From Castellaniella sp049651205 (lineage in GTDB: Bacteria; Pseudomonadota; Gammaproteobacteria; Burkholderiales; Burkholderiaceae_B), in contig NZ_JBASBR010000011.1 of NCBI RefSeq assembly GCF_049651205.1, positions 1-64,000 on the forward strand: a DNA stretch of 64,000 nt, given 5' to 3'. This document shows, one piece after another, positions 50,446 to 58,571 of the stretch (within the stretch, counting starts at the first letter, position 1; each line of letters opens with the position of its first letter). Under the pieces are notes generated by a model, which ran no database searches, had not been told where the DNA came from, and saw only the letters and a program-made list of their open reading frames with translations. The translations under genes were made by a program, and so were the position numbers.

Positions 50446-52092
50446 ATGACAGCAGAACTCGAAACGACACCCGCAGCCGTACCGGATTCTCCCGCAACGC
50501 CCAAAGAGGCCGGGAACAAAGAGCGTGGGCCCTCAGGGCGCTCACGAGGTGGGCGGAAATTGCGCACACCGTTTCGTCGTCGTCGGGGGGATGCCGCCGC
50601 CAATCCGGGAACAGAGGCTGATGTTCCGCAAGTAGATGCCGGTTCACCCGAAGAAGCAGATCGTGCCTTGTCTTATCTCAGTGATACTCATCAGGCACAA
50701 CATCACCTTGATCCGTATCTCAACACCGATGCGCTGATGCCCAAGTTGCACAAGGTGCTGGCCGAAGCCGGTGTTGGCTCGCGGCGCGACATGGAAGATC
50801 TCATCGTTGCCGGGCGCGTGTCGGTTAATGGCGAGCCCGCCCATGTGGGGCAACGGGTTGGGCCCAACGATAAAGTACGGGTCAACGGACGCCTGGTGTC
50901 TCGTCCCAAGGCCGGGAAGTTGCCGCGTGTGATTCTCTACCATAAGCCGGCAGGCGAAATCGTTTCGCACGATGACCCCGAAGGGCGGGCAACCGTATTC
51001 GCACGCTTGCCGCGTATTCGCAGTGGCAAGTGGTTGTCGGTGGGTCGCCTGGATCTCAATACTGAAGGCCTGCTGATCTTTACAACCTCGGGCGAGTTGG
51101 CCAATCGTCTCTCGCACCCCCGGTATGGCTCCGAGCGTGAATACGCCGTGCGTGTGCTGGGCGAGCTCGATGAGGCCAAACAGGCCGAGCTCACCACTGG
51201 CATCCAGCTCGAGGATGGCATGGCACAGTTCAATTCACTGGAATATATCGGCGGCGAGGGCAGCAATCGCTGGTATCGCGTCACCTTGTCCGAGGGGCGC
51301 AACCGCGAAGTCCGACGCATGTTTCAGGCTGCCGGAGTCACCGTCAGCCGTCTGATCCGTACCCGTTTTGGCGAAGTCATGTTGCCTAGCAATATGCGCC
51401 GTGGCCGTTGGGATGAGCTCGACGAGCGCTTGGTGGGGGCCCTGATGGTGCATCTTGGCTTGATCCGCGCGGCCGATGATGCCGACGAGCAAGCTGAGCG
51501 CCAGCCGCTGTCGCATGCCAGTGCCTTGCCTCCGGGTTTTGGTACGCCTGGCCAAAATGGTCAAAACGGTGCACGCATCAACCGGCGCGGGCGTGTGTCC
51601 GGCGGGCGACGCAGCACCATTGATCCCTTTACACCAGGCTTGCTGATCAGCGGCGGTCTGGCTAACGGGCACCCCACCGCGGAGCGCGAACAAAAAGGCG
51701 GTAAGCCGGCTCGTAAGGGCCGGCCAGGCAGGCCTCAGGGGGCAAATGTCCAGGCGCCTCAGGGCGCGGGCAACCACAAGCCTTCTCGGCCAAAATCCCA
51801 AGGAGCCCGTCCGGGTAAACCTCGCCGGAGTGCCAAACCTGCAGATTCCCAGGCACCGGCAGAGTTTGCCCAGGGCCCTGCCGCCGATCGTCCTTCTCGT
51901 GCGCCAGGCGGCCGGCCGCCACGGCCAGCCAGTCACAAAGCGGGTGGTCCAGAACCCAAAGGGCAAAAGGCTTCGGGCCAAAAGCAAAATCGGGGTGCTG
52001 CCAAGCCACGTCGTCAGGGCGGCAGCGAGCACCAACCCTCTGGTGCGCATGCTCATGAATCACAGTTGGGCCGGGTGGGGCGCGCCCGTTAA
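50446..52092 (+). CDS. rluB: 23S rRNA pseudouridine synthase RluB with long basic C-terminal tail
   Basis: RluB makes pseudouridine 2605 (Escherichia coli numbering) in 23S rRNA. The 548-residue protein has a charged N-terminal extension (about residues 1-95), an S4 domain (LHKVLAEAGVGSRRDMEDL, about 98-116), and the RsuA-type catalytic domain (VGRLDLNTEGLLIFTTSGEL with catalytic Asp; EGRNREVRRMFQAAG). From about residue 365 there is a tail of about 180 residues rich in Gly, Pro, Arg and Lys with no domain. Such tails are common in betaproteobacterial RluB and probably bind RNA. ATG 50446 was used; GTG 50425 overlaps the ribosome site. Confidence 0.92.
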   Translation: MTAELETTPAAVPDSPATPKEAGNKERGPSGRSRGGRKLRTPFRRRRGDAAANPGTEADVPQVDAGSPEEADRALSYLSDTHQAQHHLDPYLNTDALMPKLHKVLAEAGVGSRRDMEDLIVAGRVSVNGEPAHVGQRVGPNDKVRVNGRLVSRPKAGKLPRVILYHKPAGEIVSHDDPEGRATVFARLPRIRSGKWLSVGRLDLNTEGLLIFTTSGELANRLSHPRYGSEREYAVRVLGELDEAKQAELTTGIQLEDGMAQFNSLEYIGGEGSNRWYRVTLSEGRNREVRRMFQAAGVTVSRLIRTRFGEVMLPSNMRRGRWDELDERLVGALMVHLGLIRAADDADEQAERQPLSHASALPPGFGTPGQNGQNGARINRRGRVSGGRRSTIDPFTPGLLISGGLANGHPTAEREQKGGKPARKGRPGRPQGANVQAPQGAGNHKPSRPKSQGARPGKPRRSAKPADSQAPAEFAQGPAADRPSRAPGGRPPRPASHKAGGPEPKGQKASGQKQNRGAAKPRRQGGSEHQPSGAHAHESQLGRVGRAR

Positions 52093-52119
52093 CCCAAGGT
52101 GCTGAAACATTAAAAATCC

Positions 52120-52148
52120 TTATGTAAACACAGAAATGCTGTTATAAT
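52120..52148 (+). promoter_or_regulatory. Candidate promoter of the rimP-nusA-infB operon
   Basis: A perfect -10 TATAAT lies at 52143-52148. The -35 at 17-bp spacing is weak (TTATGT, 52120-52125). It would start a leader of about 175 nt before rimP. Confidence 0.6.
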
Positions 52149-52154
52149 CTAAGG

Positions 52155-52330
52155 CTTTACAGCACATACAAGTGCTGTGTCCCCCGAAGGCCTGCCTAGT
52201 CTGGGGTTTTGCCTTTTATTAAGGTAATGCCAGATTAGTCGCGGGTCTTTGGCGGTTCCTGAATCGGCCTTTTGGTGCAAGCCACAAGGTAAACAAAGGG
52301 CTGCTGGACAGCCCCTTTTTTTTGGAATTT
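52155..52330 (+). other. Structured leader of the rimP operon
   Basis: The region from the promoter to rimP has no gene. It contains a 7-bp hairpin (acagcac 52159-52165 with gtgctgt 52172-52178), a possible second fold (aaggc near 52187 with gccttt near 52211), and a terminator-like hairpin right before rimP. Leaders with premature terminators are known before rimP in gammaproteobacteria (the rimP leader described from attenuation surveys); equivalence here is inference. Confidence 0.5.
52295..52323 (+). terminator. Terminator-like hairpin directly before rimP
   Basis: aaagggctg / cagcccctttt pair with one bulged base around a short loop (stem core 52298-52303 with 52308-52313), followed by eight T. 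It ends 8 bp before the rimP ATG, where a ribosome site should be. It would be an efficient intrinsic terminator for upstream transcripts and could attenuate the operon itself, since the likely promoter lies upstream of it. Confidence 0.75.
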
Positions 52331-52801
52331 ATGGCGGATATCTTTGCTGTCACCCAGCAGGCTTTGCTTGGGTTTGATATAGAACTGGTCGATGTCGAGC
52401 GCGCGCCCCTGGGGCTGTTGCGTGTGGTCATTGATCGTCCTGAAGGTGTCCGTATCGACGATTGCGAACAAGTCTCACGCCAGCTGTCTCATGTGTTTGA
52501 AGTCGAGAACATCGACTACAAGCGCCTGGAAGTCAGTTCTCCTGGTGTCGACCGCCCTTTGCGTCGTCTGGATGATTACCAACGGTTTGCGGGCCAACGC
52601 ATCGAGCTTCGGTTTCATGAGGCGATTGAATCCCGCAAGGTATTTACCGGCATTTTGCGCACGTCGGAGGATGACCCCTCCCAGCTCAGTCTGGAGTACG
52701 AAGACCAGGCCGGGCAGTTGCAGACGCTGCCATTTTCTTTTGACGATGTGGACCGGGCTCACCTGGATCCTGTTCTCGATTTCAAGGGTAAGAAGCGATG
52801 A
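52331..52801 (+). CDS. rimP: Ribosome maturation factor RimP
   Basis: RimP helps assemble the 30S subunit. The 156-residue protein shows LGFDIELVDVERAPLGLLRV, IDDCEQVSRQLSHVFEVE, LEVSSPGVDRPLRR and the C-terminal SH3-like domain. The first ATG (52331) follows a terminator-like hairpin and has no clear ribosome site (only GGA). A TTG three codons upstream is less likely. Its TGA overlaps the nusA ATG, so these two are translationally coupled. Confidence 0.94.
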   Translation: MADIFAVTQQALLGFDIELVDVERAPLGLLRVVIDRPEGVRIDDCEQVSRQLSHVFEVENIDYKRLEVSSPGVDRPLRRLDDYQRFAGQRIELRFHEAIESRKVFTGILRTSEDDPSQLSLEYEDQAGQLQTLPFSFDDVDRAHLDPVLDFKGKKR

Positions 52802-54282
52802 GTCGCGAAATTCTTCTATTGGTCGACGCCTTGGCGCGTGAAAAAAACGTCGAACGCGATGTCGTGTTTGACGCACTCGAAAGCGCTCTGGCTTCTGCCA
52901 TGAAAAAGCGCTTCAAAGAAGACGTGGATATTCGCGTAGCTATCGATCGCCAGACCGGCGAGCACGAAGGGTTTCGCCGTTGGCTGGTTGTGCCCGACGA
53001 AGCCGGGCTTCAAGAGCCTGATGCGCAGGAGCTCTTCACCGATGCCCAGGATATCGTGCCTGGCATCGAGATCGGCGAATACATCGAAGAGCCTCTTGAG
53101 CCCATCGAGTTTGGCCGGATCGGTGCGCAAGCGGCCAAGCAAGCCATCTTGCAAAAGATCCGTGACGCCGAGCGCGAGCAGGTGCTCAACGATTTCCTTG
53201 ATCGTGGCGAATCCATTGTCTCGGGTACCGTCAAGCGGCTCGACAAAGGAGATGCGATCATCGAAATCGGCAAGGTCGAAGCCCGTTTGCCCCGATCCGA
53301 GATGATCCCCAAAGAAAACATCCGCTCGGGCGACCGCGTCCGGGCCTGGGTGCTCAAGGTGGATCACACGGCACGCGGCCAGCAAGTGATTCTGTCACGT
53401 ACTTCACCCGATTTCATCCGCGAGCTCTTTGACAACGAAGTGCCCGAGATCGAGCAAGGCTTGCTCGAAATCAAGGCGGCCGCCCGGGATCCCGGTGTGC
53501 GTGCCAAGATTGCCGTCGTGGCGTACGATAAGCGTATTGATCCCATCGGCACGTGTGTGGGCATGCGCGGTTCTCGCGTCACCGCTGTGCGCAACGAGCT
53601 CGGTGGAGAGCAAGTTGATATCGTTCTGTGGGCAGATGATCCGGCCGAGTTCGTTATCGGTGCATTGGCGCCGGCACATGTCGAGTCCATTCTGGTCGAC
53701 GAAGACAAACATGCCATGGATGTCGTGGTCGACGAAGAAAACCTGCCCAAGGCGATTGGTGCGCGAGGTCAAAACGTCCGCCTGGCGTCCGAGCTTACCG
53801 GCTGGCAGATCAACATCATGACGCCTGAAGAAAGTCAGAATCGTCAGGATGTCGAGCGTACTGCCTTGCGCCATGCCTTTATCACCAGGCTGGATGTAGA
53901 TGAAGAAGTCGCCGATATTTTGATTGACGAAGGCTTTACCGGCCTCGAAGAAGTCGCTTATGTGCCTATGCAAGAGCTGCTGGATATCGAAGCCTTCGAC
54001 GAAGAAACCGTCAACGAGCTTCGTACGCGGGCACGTAATGCCTTGCTCACCGAAGCCATCGCTCAAGAAGAACGTGTACAAACAGCCCGTGATCTGTTGG
54101 AGATCAAGGGCATGGATGCCCCGCTGGTTGCCAAACTGGCCGAAAACGAGATCACGACACTGGATGATTTGGCCGAACTAGCCGCAGACGAACTGGCCGA
54201 ACTCACCGGTCTGTCTGAAGAAACTGCCAGTGACATGATCATGCAGGCGCGAGCCCATTGGTTCGAAGACGACAAAGCCTGA
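52798..54282 (+). CDS. nusA: Transcription termination/antitermination factor NusA
   Basis: NusA binds RNA polymerase and controls pausing, termination and antitermination. The 494-residue protein has an N-terminal polymerase-binding domain (MSREILLLVDALAREKNVER), S1 domain (VSGTVKRLDKGDAIIEIG), and KH1/KH2 domains (GTCVGMRGSRVTAVRNELGG; KAIGARGQNVRLASELTG). Two C-terminal acidic repeats follow (EGFTGLEEVAYVPMQELLDI; MDAPLVAKLAENEITTLDDL), as in enterobacteria. It starts inside the rimP stop. Confidence 0.96.
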   Translation: MSREILLLVDALAREKNVERDVVFDALESALASAMKKRFKEDVDIRVAIDRQTGEHEGFRRWLVVPDEAGLQEPDAQELFTDAQDIVPGIEIGEYIEEPLEPIEFGRIGAQAAKQAILQKIRDAEREQVLNDFLDRGESIVSGTVKRLDKGDAIIEIGKVEARLPRSEMIPKENIRSGDRVRAWVLKVDHTARGQQVILSRTSPDFIRELFDNEVPEIEQGLLEIKAAARDPGVRAKIAVVAYDKRIDPIGTCVGMRGSRVTAVRNELGGEQVDIVLWADDPAEFVIGALAPAHVESILVDEDKHAMDVVVDEENLPKAIGARGQNVRLASELTGWQINIMTPEESQNRQDVERTALRHAFITRLDVDEEVADILIDEGFTGLEEVAYVPMQELLDIEAFDEETVNELRTRARNALLTEAIAQEERVQTARDLLEIKGMDAPLVAKLAENEITTLDDLAELAADELAELTGLSEETASDMIMQARAHWFEDDKA

Positions 54283-54338
54283 GGTCTTGTCGCATCGCAC
54301 CCCATCGCGCCCCTTAACGAAGTTAAAGAGAGAGTCGA

Positions 54339-57300
54339 ATGCCGAGTAACACCGTCGCCCAATTCGCCGAAGAACTGAACATGCCTGCCAACGTCCTGCT
54401 GGACCATTTCCGCTCGGCCGGTGTCCAGCTCGATACGGTGAATGCAGACGTGACCGAGGCTGATAAAAGTGCCTTGCTCGAGTCACTGCGTCGCTCGCAC
54501 GGCGGGGCAGAATCAGGCAAAAAGGTAGTGCTCACACGCCGCAAGACCTCCGAGATCCATCAGGCTGACAGCACCGGCAAGTCACGGACCATTCAAGTTG
54601 AGGTTCGCAAGAAGCGGGTGCTGGTCAAGCGAGATCGTACCGAGTTGCTGGACGCTGCACGAGCCGAGGCCGTTGCGGCTGCGGGCGAGCCTGCCCAGGC
54701 GGCAGAGGCCCCTTCTTCGCCTGAGCCAGAAGCCATTTCAGCCACAGCCACCCCAGTGGTTGATGACTCTGTAAAACTGGCACAAGAGCAGCCCGCTGAA
54801 ATCTCTGAACCGGTTTCCGAACCAGCCAAAGCTGCTCCGGTCGCCGAGACACCTGCTGCACCAGCCTCTGTCACCGATGCGGATACAGGGCCTGCACCCG
54901 CAGATCAGACAAATGCCACGCCCGAATCCCGCGCAGACGCGCCGTCTGCAGAAGCCACGCCTGTCGCGCAGCAGCCTGCAGCGGCCGATGTGGCTCAACC
55001 GGGCGCCGTTGAAGCACCTCCTACTGATACAAAGCCGACTATCGTGAGTGAAACCCCCGTCGTCGAGCAGGCTGCGCCTGCCGAGACGTCTGCCGCATCT
55101 CGTTCAAAAACACATTCTGATGCCGTGCCTGCACGGCGCAGCCCCTCGCGTCCAGAGGCTTCCTCTGCACCCGTGGCGGCACCTGCCGCGACACCGGGCA
55201 AGGCACGCCGCGCGCCGGCGGCACCGGATTCCGATAGGGATCGTGCCCGCAAGGCAGCAGAGGCAGAGGCCGCTGCATTGCGTGAAATGATGCGTCAGCC
55301 GCGCAAAGTGTTGCGCGCGGCCGAGCCCGAAGAATCCAGCTCTAAAACCCTGCATAAACCTGCGGGCAAGAGTGTGGCCAAGAAAGAGTCCGAAGGCAAG
55401 AAAGTCATCAAGGCAGCGGATGTGTCTTCCAGTTGGTCCAACGACGCTCGCAAGAAGCCGTCCAAGGCCGATACGCTGTCGGCTGGCACCAGCAAAGACG
55501 CCTGGCGCTCTGGCAACAAGTCTGGCCGTGGTGGCAAGGGCGGGCGCAAGCAAGGCCGTCGTCACGCAGAGCATCACCAAGAGCCGCAACAAGTCGAATT
55601 CATCGCCCGCGAGGTTCATGTCCCCGAGACCATCTCGGTGGCTGATTTGGCCCACAAGATGGCAGTGAAGGCGGCAGAAGTTATCAAGCACCTGATGAAG
55701 CTGGGCCAGATGGTTACCATCAACCAGATTCTCGATCAGGAAACCGCCATGATTGTGGTCGAAGAGCTTGGGCATACTGCGATTGCAGCCAAGCTGGACG
55801 ATCCCGAGGCGTTCCTGGCCGACACCGAAGCCAACGAAGCCGAAGCCTTGCCTCGCGCACCTGTGGTGACTGTGATGGGCCACGTCGACCACGGCAAGAC
55901 CTCACTGCTGGATTACATCCGTCGCACCAAGGTAGCTACGGGTGAAGCAGGCGGGATTACGCAGCACATTGGTGCCTATAGTGTCAAAACCGATCGCGGC
56001 GTAGTGGCTTTTCTGGATACTCCGGGCCACGAAGCCTTTACGGCCATGCGGGCACGCGGTGCACAAGCCACGGATATCGTCATTCTTGTGGTTGCCGCCG
56101 ATGACGGCGTGATGCCGCAAACTCGCGAGGCCATTCACCACGCCAAGGCGGCCAACGTGCCGCTGGTTGTGGCCATCAACAAGATCGACAAGCCCGAGGC
56201 CAATCCCGAGCGCGTCAAGCAAGAGCTGGTTGCCGAAGAAGTCGTGCCCGAAGAATACGGCGGCGATGTGCCGTTTATCTCGGTGTCCGCCAAAACCGGG
56301 CAAGGTGTGGATGATTTGCTTGAAAATGTCCTGCTGCAGGCCGAAATCCTCGAACTCAAGGCGCCGGTAGATGCGCCGGCCAAGGGCATCGTGATCGAAG
56401 CCCGTCTGGACAAAGGTCGCGGGCCTGTGGCCACCATCCTGGTGCAAAGCGGTACGCTGCATCGCGGCGACGCGGTGCTGGCCGGGGTGGCCTTTGGTAA
56501 GGTTCGCGCCATGCTCAACGATACGGGCAAACCCACCGCCGAGGCCGGCCCGTCTACGCCGGTCGAGATCCAGGGCCTGGCCGAAGTGCCGGCCGCCGGA
56601 GACGAGGTGCTGGTGCTCAACGACGAGCGCAAGGCACGTGAGATCGCCTTGTTCCGTCAGGGCAAGTTCCGCGACGTCAAGCTGGCACGCCAGCAGGCTG
56701 CCAAGCTTGAGTCCATGTTCGACAACCTGGGTGAGGGTGTTCGTACCTTGCCCCTGATCGTCAAAACCGATGTGCAGGGTTCACAGGAAGCCCTGGTGCA
56801 GTCTTTGGTCAAACTGTCCACGGACGAAGTCCGCGTACAGGTGGTGCACGCTGCGGTGGGCGGTATCTCCGAGAGCGACGTCAACCTGGCGATCGCGTCG
56901 GGTGCCGTGGTGATCGGCTTTAATGTCCGTGCCGATCAGTCTGCCAAGAAACTGGCAGAAACCAACGAAATCGATCTGCGCTACTACAACATCATTTACG
57001 ACGCTATCGACGACGTCAAAAATGCCTTGTCCGGCATGCTGGCACCCGAGAAACGCGAAGAAATCATCGGCCTCGTCGAGATCCGCGAGATCTTCACCGT
57101 ATCCAAGGTGGGCAATATTGCCGGCTGCATGGTGCTCGAAGGCCTGGTCAAGCGCGATTCTCAGGTTCGCCTGCTGCGCAACCATGTGGTGCATTGGTCG
57201 GGTACGCTCGAGTCCCTGCGCCGCTTCAAGGACGACGTCAAAGAAGTCAAGTCTGGCTTTGATTGCGGGATCACGCTCCGGGGCAACAATGATATCGAGG

Positions 57301-57353
57301 TCGGTGATCAACTCGAAGTCTTTGAAATCAAGGAAGTTGCCCGCTCACTGTAA
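54339..57353 (+). CDS. infB: Translation initiation factor IF-2
   Basis: IF-2 is the GTPase that brings fMet-tRNA to the 30S subunit. The 1004-residue protein is long. It has an N-terminal IF2_N domain (VAQFAEELNMPANVLLDHFR), an Ala/Pro/Glu-rich region of about 330 residues, and a second IF2_N domain (SVADLAHKMAVKAAEVIKHL). The G domain has G1 GHVDHGKT at residues 514-521, DTPGHEAF and NKIDKP. Domains II to IV follow to the fMet-binding end. The variable N-terminal region explains the length and is usual in Burkholderiales. It is 56 bp after nusA. Confidence 0.96.
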   Translation: MPSNTVAQFAEELNMPANVLLDHFRSAGVQLDTVNADVTEADKSALLESLRRSHGGAESGKKVVLTRRKTSEIHQADSTGKSRTIQVEVRKKRVLVKRDRTELLDAARAEAVAAAGEPAQAAEAPSSPEPEAISATATPVVDDSVKLAQEQPAEISEPVSEPAKAAPVAETPAAPASVTDADTGPAPADQTNATPESRADAPSAEATPVAQQPAAADVAQPGAVEAPPTDTKPTIVSETPVVEQAAPAETSAASRSKTHSDAVPARRSPSRPEASSAPVAAPAATPGKARRAPAAPDSDRDRARKAAEAEAAALREMMRQPRKVLRAAEPEESSSKTLHKPAGKSVAKKESEGKKVIKAADVSSSWSNDARKKPSKADTLSAGTSKDAWRSGNKSGRGGKGGRKQGRRHAEHHQEPQQVEFIAREVHVPETISVADLAHKMAVKAAEVIKHLMKLGQMVTINQILDQETAMIVVEELGHTAIAAKLDDPEAFLADTEANEAEALPRAPVVTVMGHVDHGKTSLLDYIRRTKVATGEAGGITQHIGAYSVKTDRGVVAFLDTPGHEAFTAMRARGAQATDIVILVVAADDGVMPQTREAIHHAKAANVPLVVAINKIDKPEANPERVKQELVAEEVVPEEYGGDVPFISVSAKTGQGVDDLLENVLLQAEILELKAPVDAPAKGIVIEARLDKGRGPVATILVQSGTLHRGDAVLAGVAFGKVRAMLNDTGKPTAEAGPSTPVEIQGLAEVPAAGDEVLVLNDERKAREIALFRQGKFRDVKLARQQAAKLESMFDNLGEGVRTLPLIVKTDVQGSQEALVQSLVKLSTDEVRVQVVHAAVGGISESDVNLAIASGAVVIGFNVRADQSAKKLAETNEIDLRYYNIIYDAIDDVKNALSGMLAPEKREEIIGLVEIREIFTVSKVGNIAGCMVLEGLVKRDSQVRLLRNHVVHWSGTLESLRRFKDDVKEVKSGFDCGITLRGNNDIEVGDQLEVFEIKEVARSL

Positions 57354-57369
57354 GTGAGGGCTATCTGTC

Positions 57370-57780
57370 ATGGGTCGTCATAAAACCAAACCAAATCCAG
57401 GCCGCAATACCCGGCTGGCCGACCAGATCCAGAAGGATCTGGCGGCCCTGGTGCAGCGCGAACTGGATGTCTCTCAGGCTGGCCTGATCACCCTGACAGG
57501 GGTTGATCTATCGGCCGACTACGCCCATGCAAAAGTGTATTTCACGGTATTGGGAGCAGAACCCGATACAGCAGCCCAGGCCTTGAACAGCAAAGCGGGC
57601 TGGTTGCATTCGCAGCTCTTCAAGATGCTGCAGATTCATACGGTTCCGACGCTGCGTTTTGTGCACGACGTGCAGCTGGCGCGCGGGATCGAACTCACAC
57701 AACTCATCGATCGGGCCAATCGCCCCCAAGCGGGCGTGTCGGAGATTCCCGAGCTCGAAGACCCGGACGGCCAGCCCTGA
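57370..57780 (+). CDS. rbfA: Ribosome-binding factor RbfA
   Basis: RbfA binds the 30S subunit during 16S rRNA maturation and cold adaptation. The 136-residue protein has the KH-like fold with NTRLADQIQKDLAALVQREL at the N-terminus, the central YAHAKVYFTVLG, and PTLRFVHDVQLARGIELTQL near the end. It is 16 bp after infB and 35 bp before truB, in the conserved order nusA-infB-rbfA-truB. Confidence 0.94.
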   Translation: MGRHKTKPNPGRNTRLADQIQKDLAALVQRELDVSQAGLITLTGVDLSADYAHAKVYFTVLGAEPDTAAQALNSKAGWLHSQLFKMLQIHTVPTLRFVHDVQLARGIELTQLIDRANRPQAGVSEIPELEDPDGQP

Positions 57781-57815
57781 TAGGGCAGTCGTCACTCATC
57801 TGGACGGATTGAACG

Positions 57816-58571
57816 ATGGCTTCCCGACGCGGGCAGATGCTCGACGGTGTCCTGTTGCTGGACAAACCGGAGGGCCTCTCCAGTAATCACGCATTGCAGC
57901 GTGCCAAAAGAACTGTGGATGCCCGCAAGGCGGGCCACACCGGTACGCTGGATCCTTTTGCCACCGGATTGCTGATTTGTTGCTTTGGTCGTGCGACCAA
58001 GATTTCGGCTGCCATGCTGGAGGCCGACAAGGTGTACGACGCCACCATCACCTTTGGTGAAGAAACCGACAGTGGTGACCTGACCGGCCATATCGTGGCG
58101 CGATTCGAGCAGACCCCAGCAGTGACCACCACCCAGCTGGAGGACGTTTTGGTGTCTTTCAGGGGAGAAATCCAGCAGATTCCGCCGATGGTGTCTGCCT
58201 TGAAACGCGATGGCAAGCCGCTGTACGAATACGCTCGCCAGGGCATCGAGCTTGAACGCCCTCCGCGTCAGATCACGATTCATGCCCTTGACGTGCTGAG
58301 TTGCGAAGGCAATCAGGCGCGGGTGCGGGTGCATTGCAGCAAAGGCACGTATGTGCGTACCTTGGCTCAGGATATTGGCCGTCACCTGGGGTGTTTCGGC
58401 CATCTGTCAGCCTTGCGTCGCACCGCGATCGGGCCTTTTTCGATCGAGCAGGCCATTGGGCTGGAGGCCTTGCAGGCCATGCCCGCGCCACAGTCGGCGC
58501 TGATCCCTTTACACGCCTTGCCTGACGGCCTGCGTCCGGCAAGTGTCACTACCGAGGAAAACATCCTATGA
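57816..58571 (+). CDS. truB: tRNA pseudouridine-55 synthase TruB
   Basis: TruB makes pseudouridine 55 in the T-loop of tRNAs. The 251-residue protein has DGVLLLDKPEGLSSNHALQ, the catalytic segment AGHTGTLDPFATGLLICC with the active Asp, and SGDLTGH. KGTYVRTLAQDIGRHLGCF is the TruB RNA-contact motif. Its stop overlaps the typA start by 4 bp (ATGA). Confidence 0.95.
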   Translation: MASRRGQMLDGVLLLDKPEGLSSNHALQRAKRTVDARKAGHTGTLDPFATGLLICCFGRATKISAAMLEADKVYDATITFGEETDSGDLTGHIVARFEQTPAVTTTQLEDVLVSFRGEIQQIPPMVSALKRDGKPLYEYARQGIELERPPRQITIHALDVLSCEGNQARVRVHCSKGTYVRTLAQDIGRHLGCFGHLSALRRTAIGPFSIEQAIGLEALQAMPAPQSALIPLHALPDGLRPASVTTEENIL

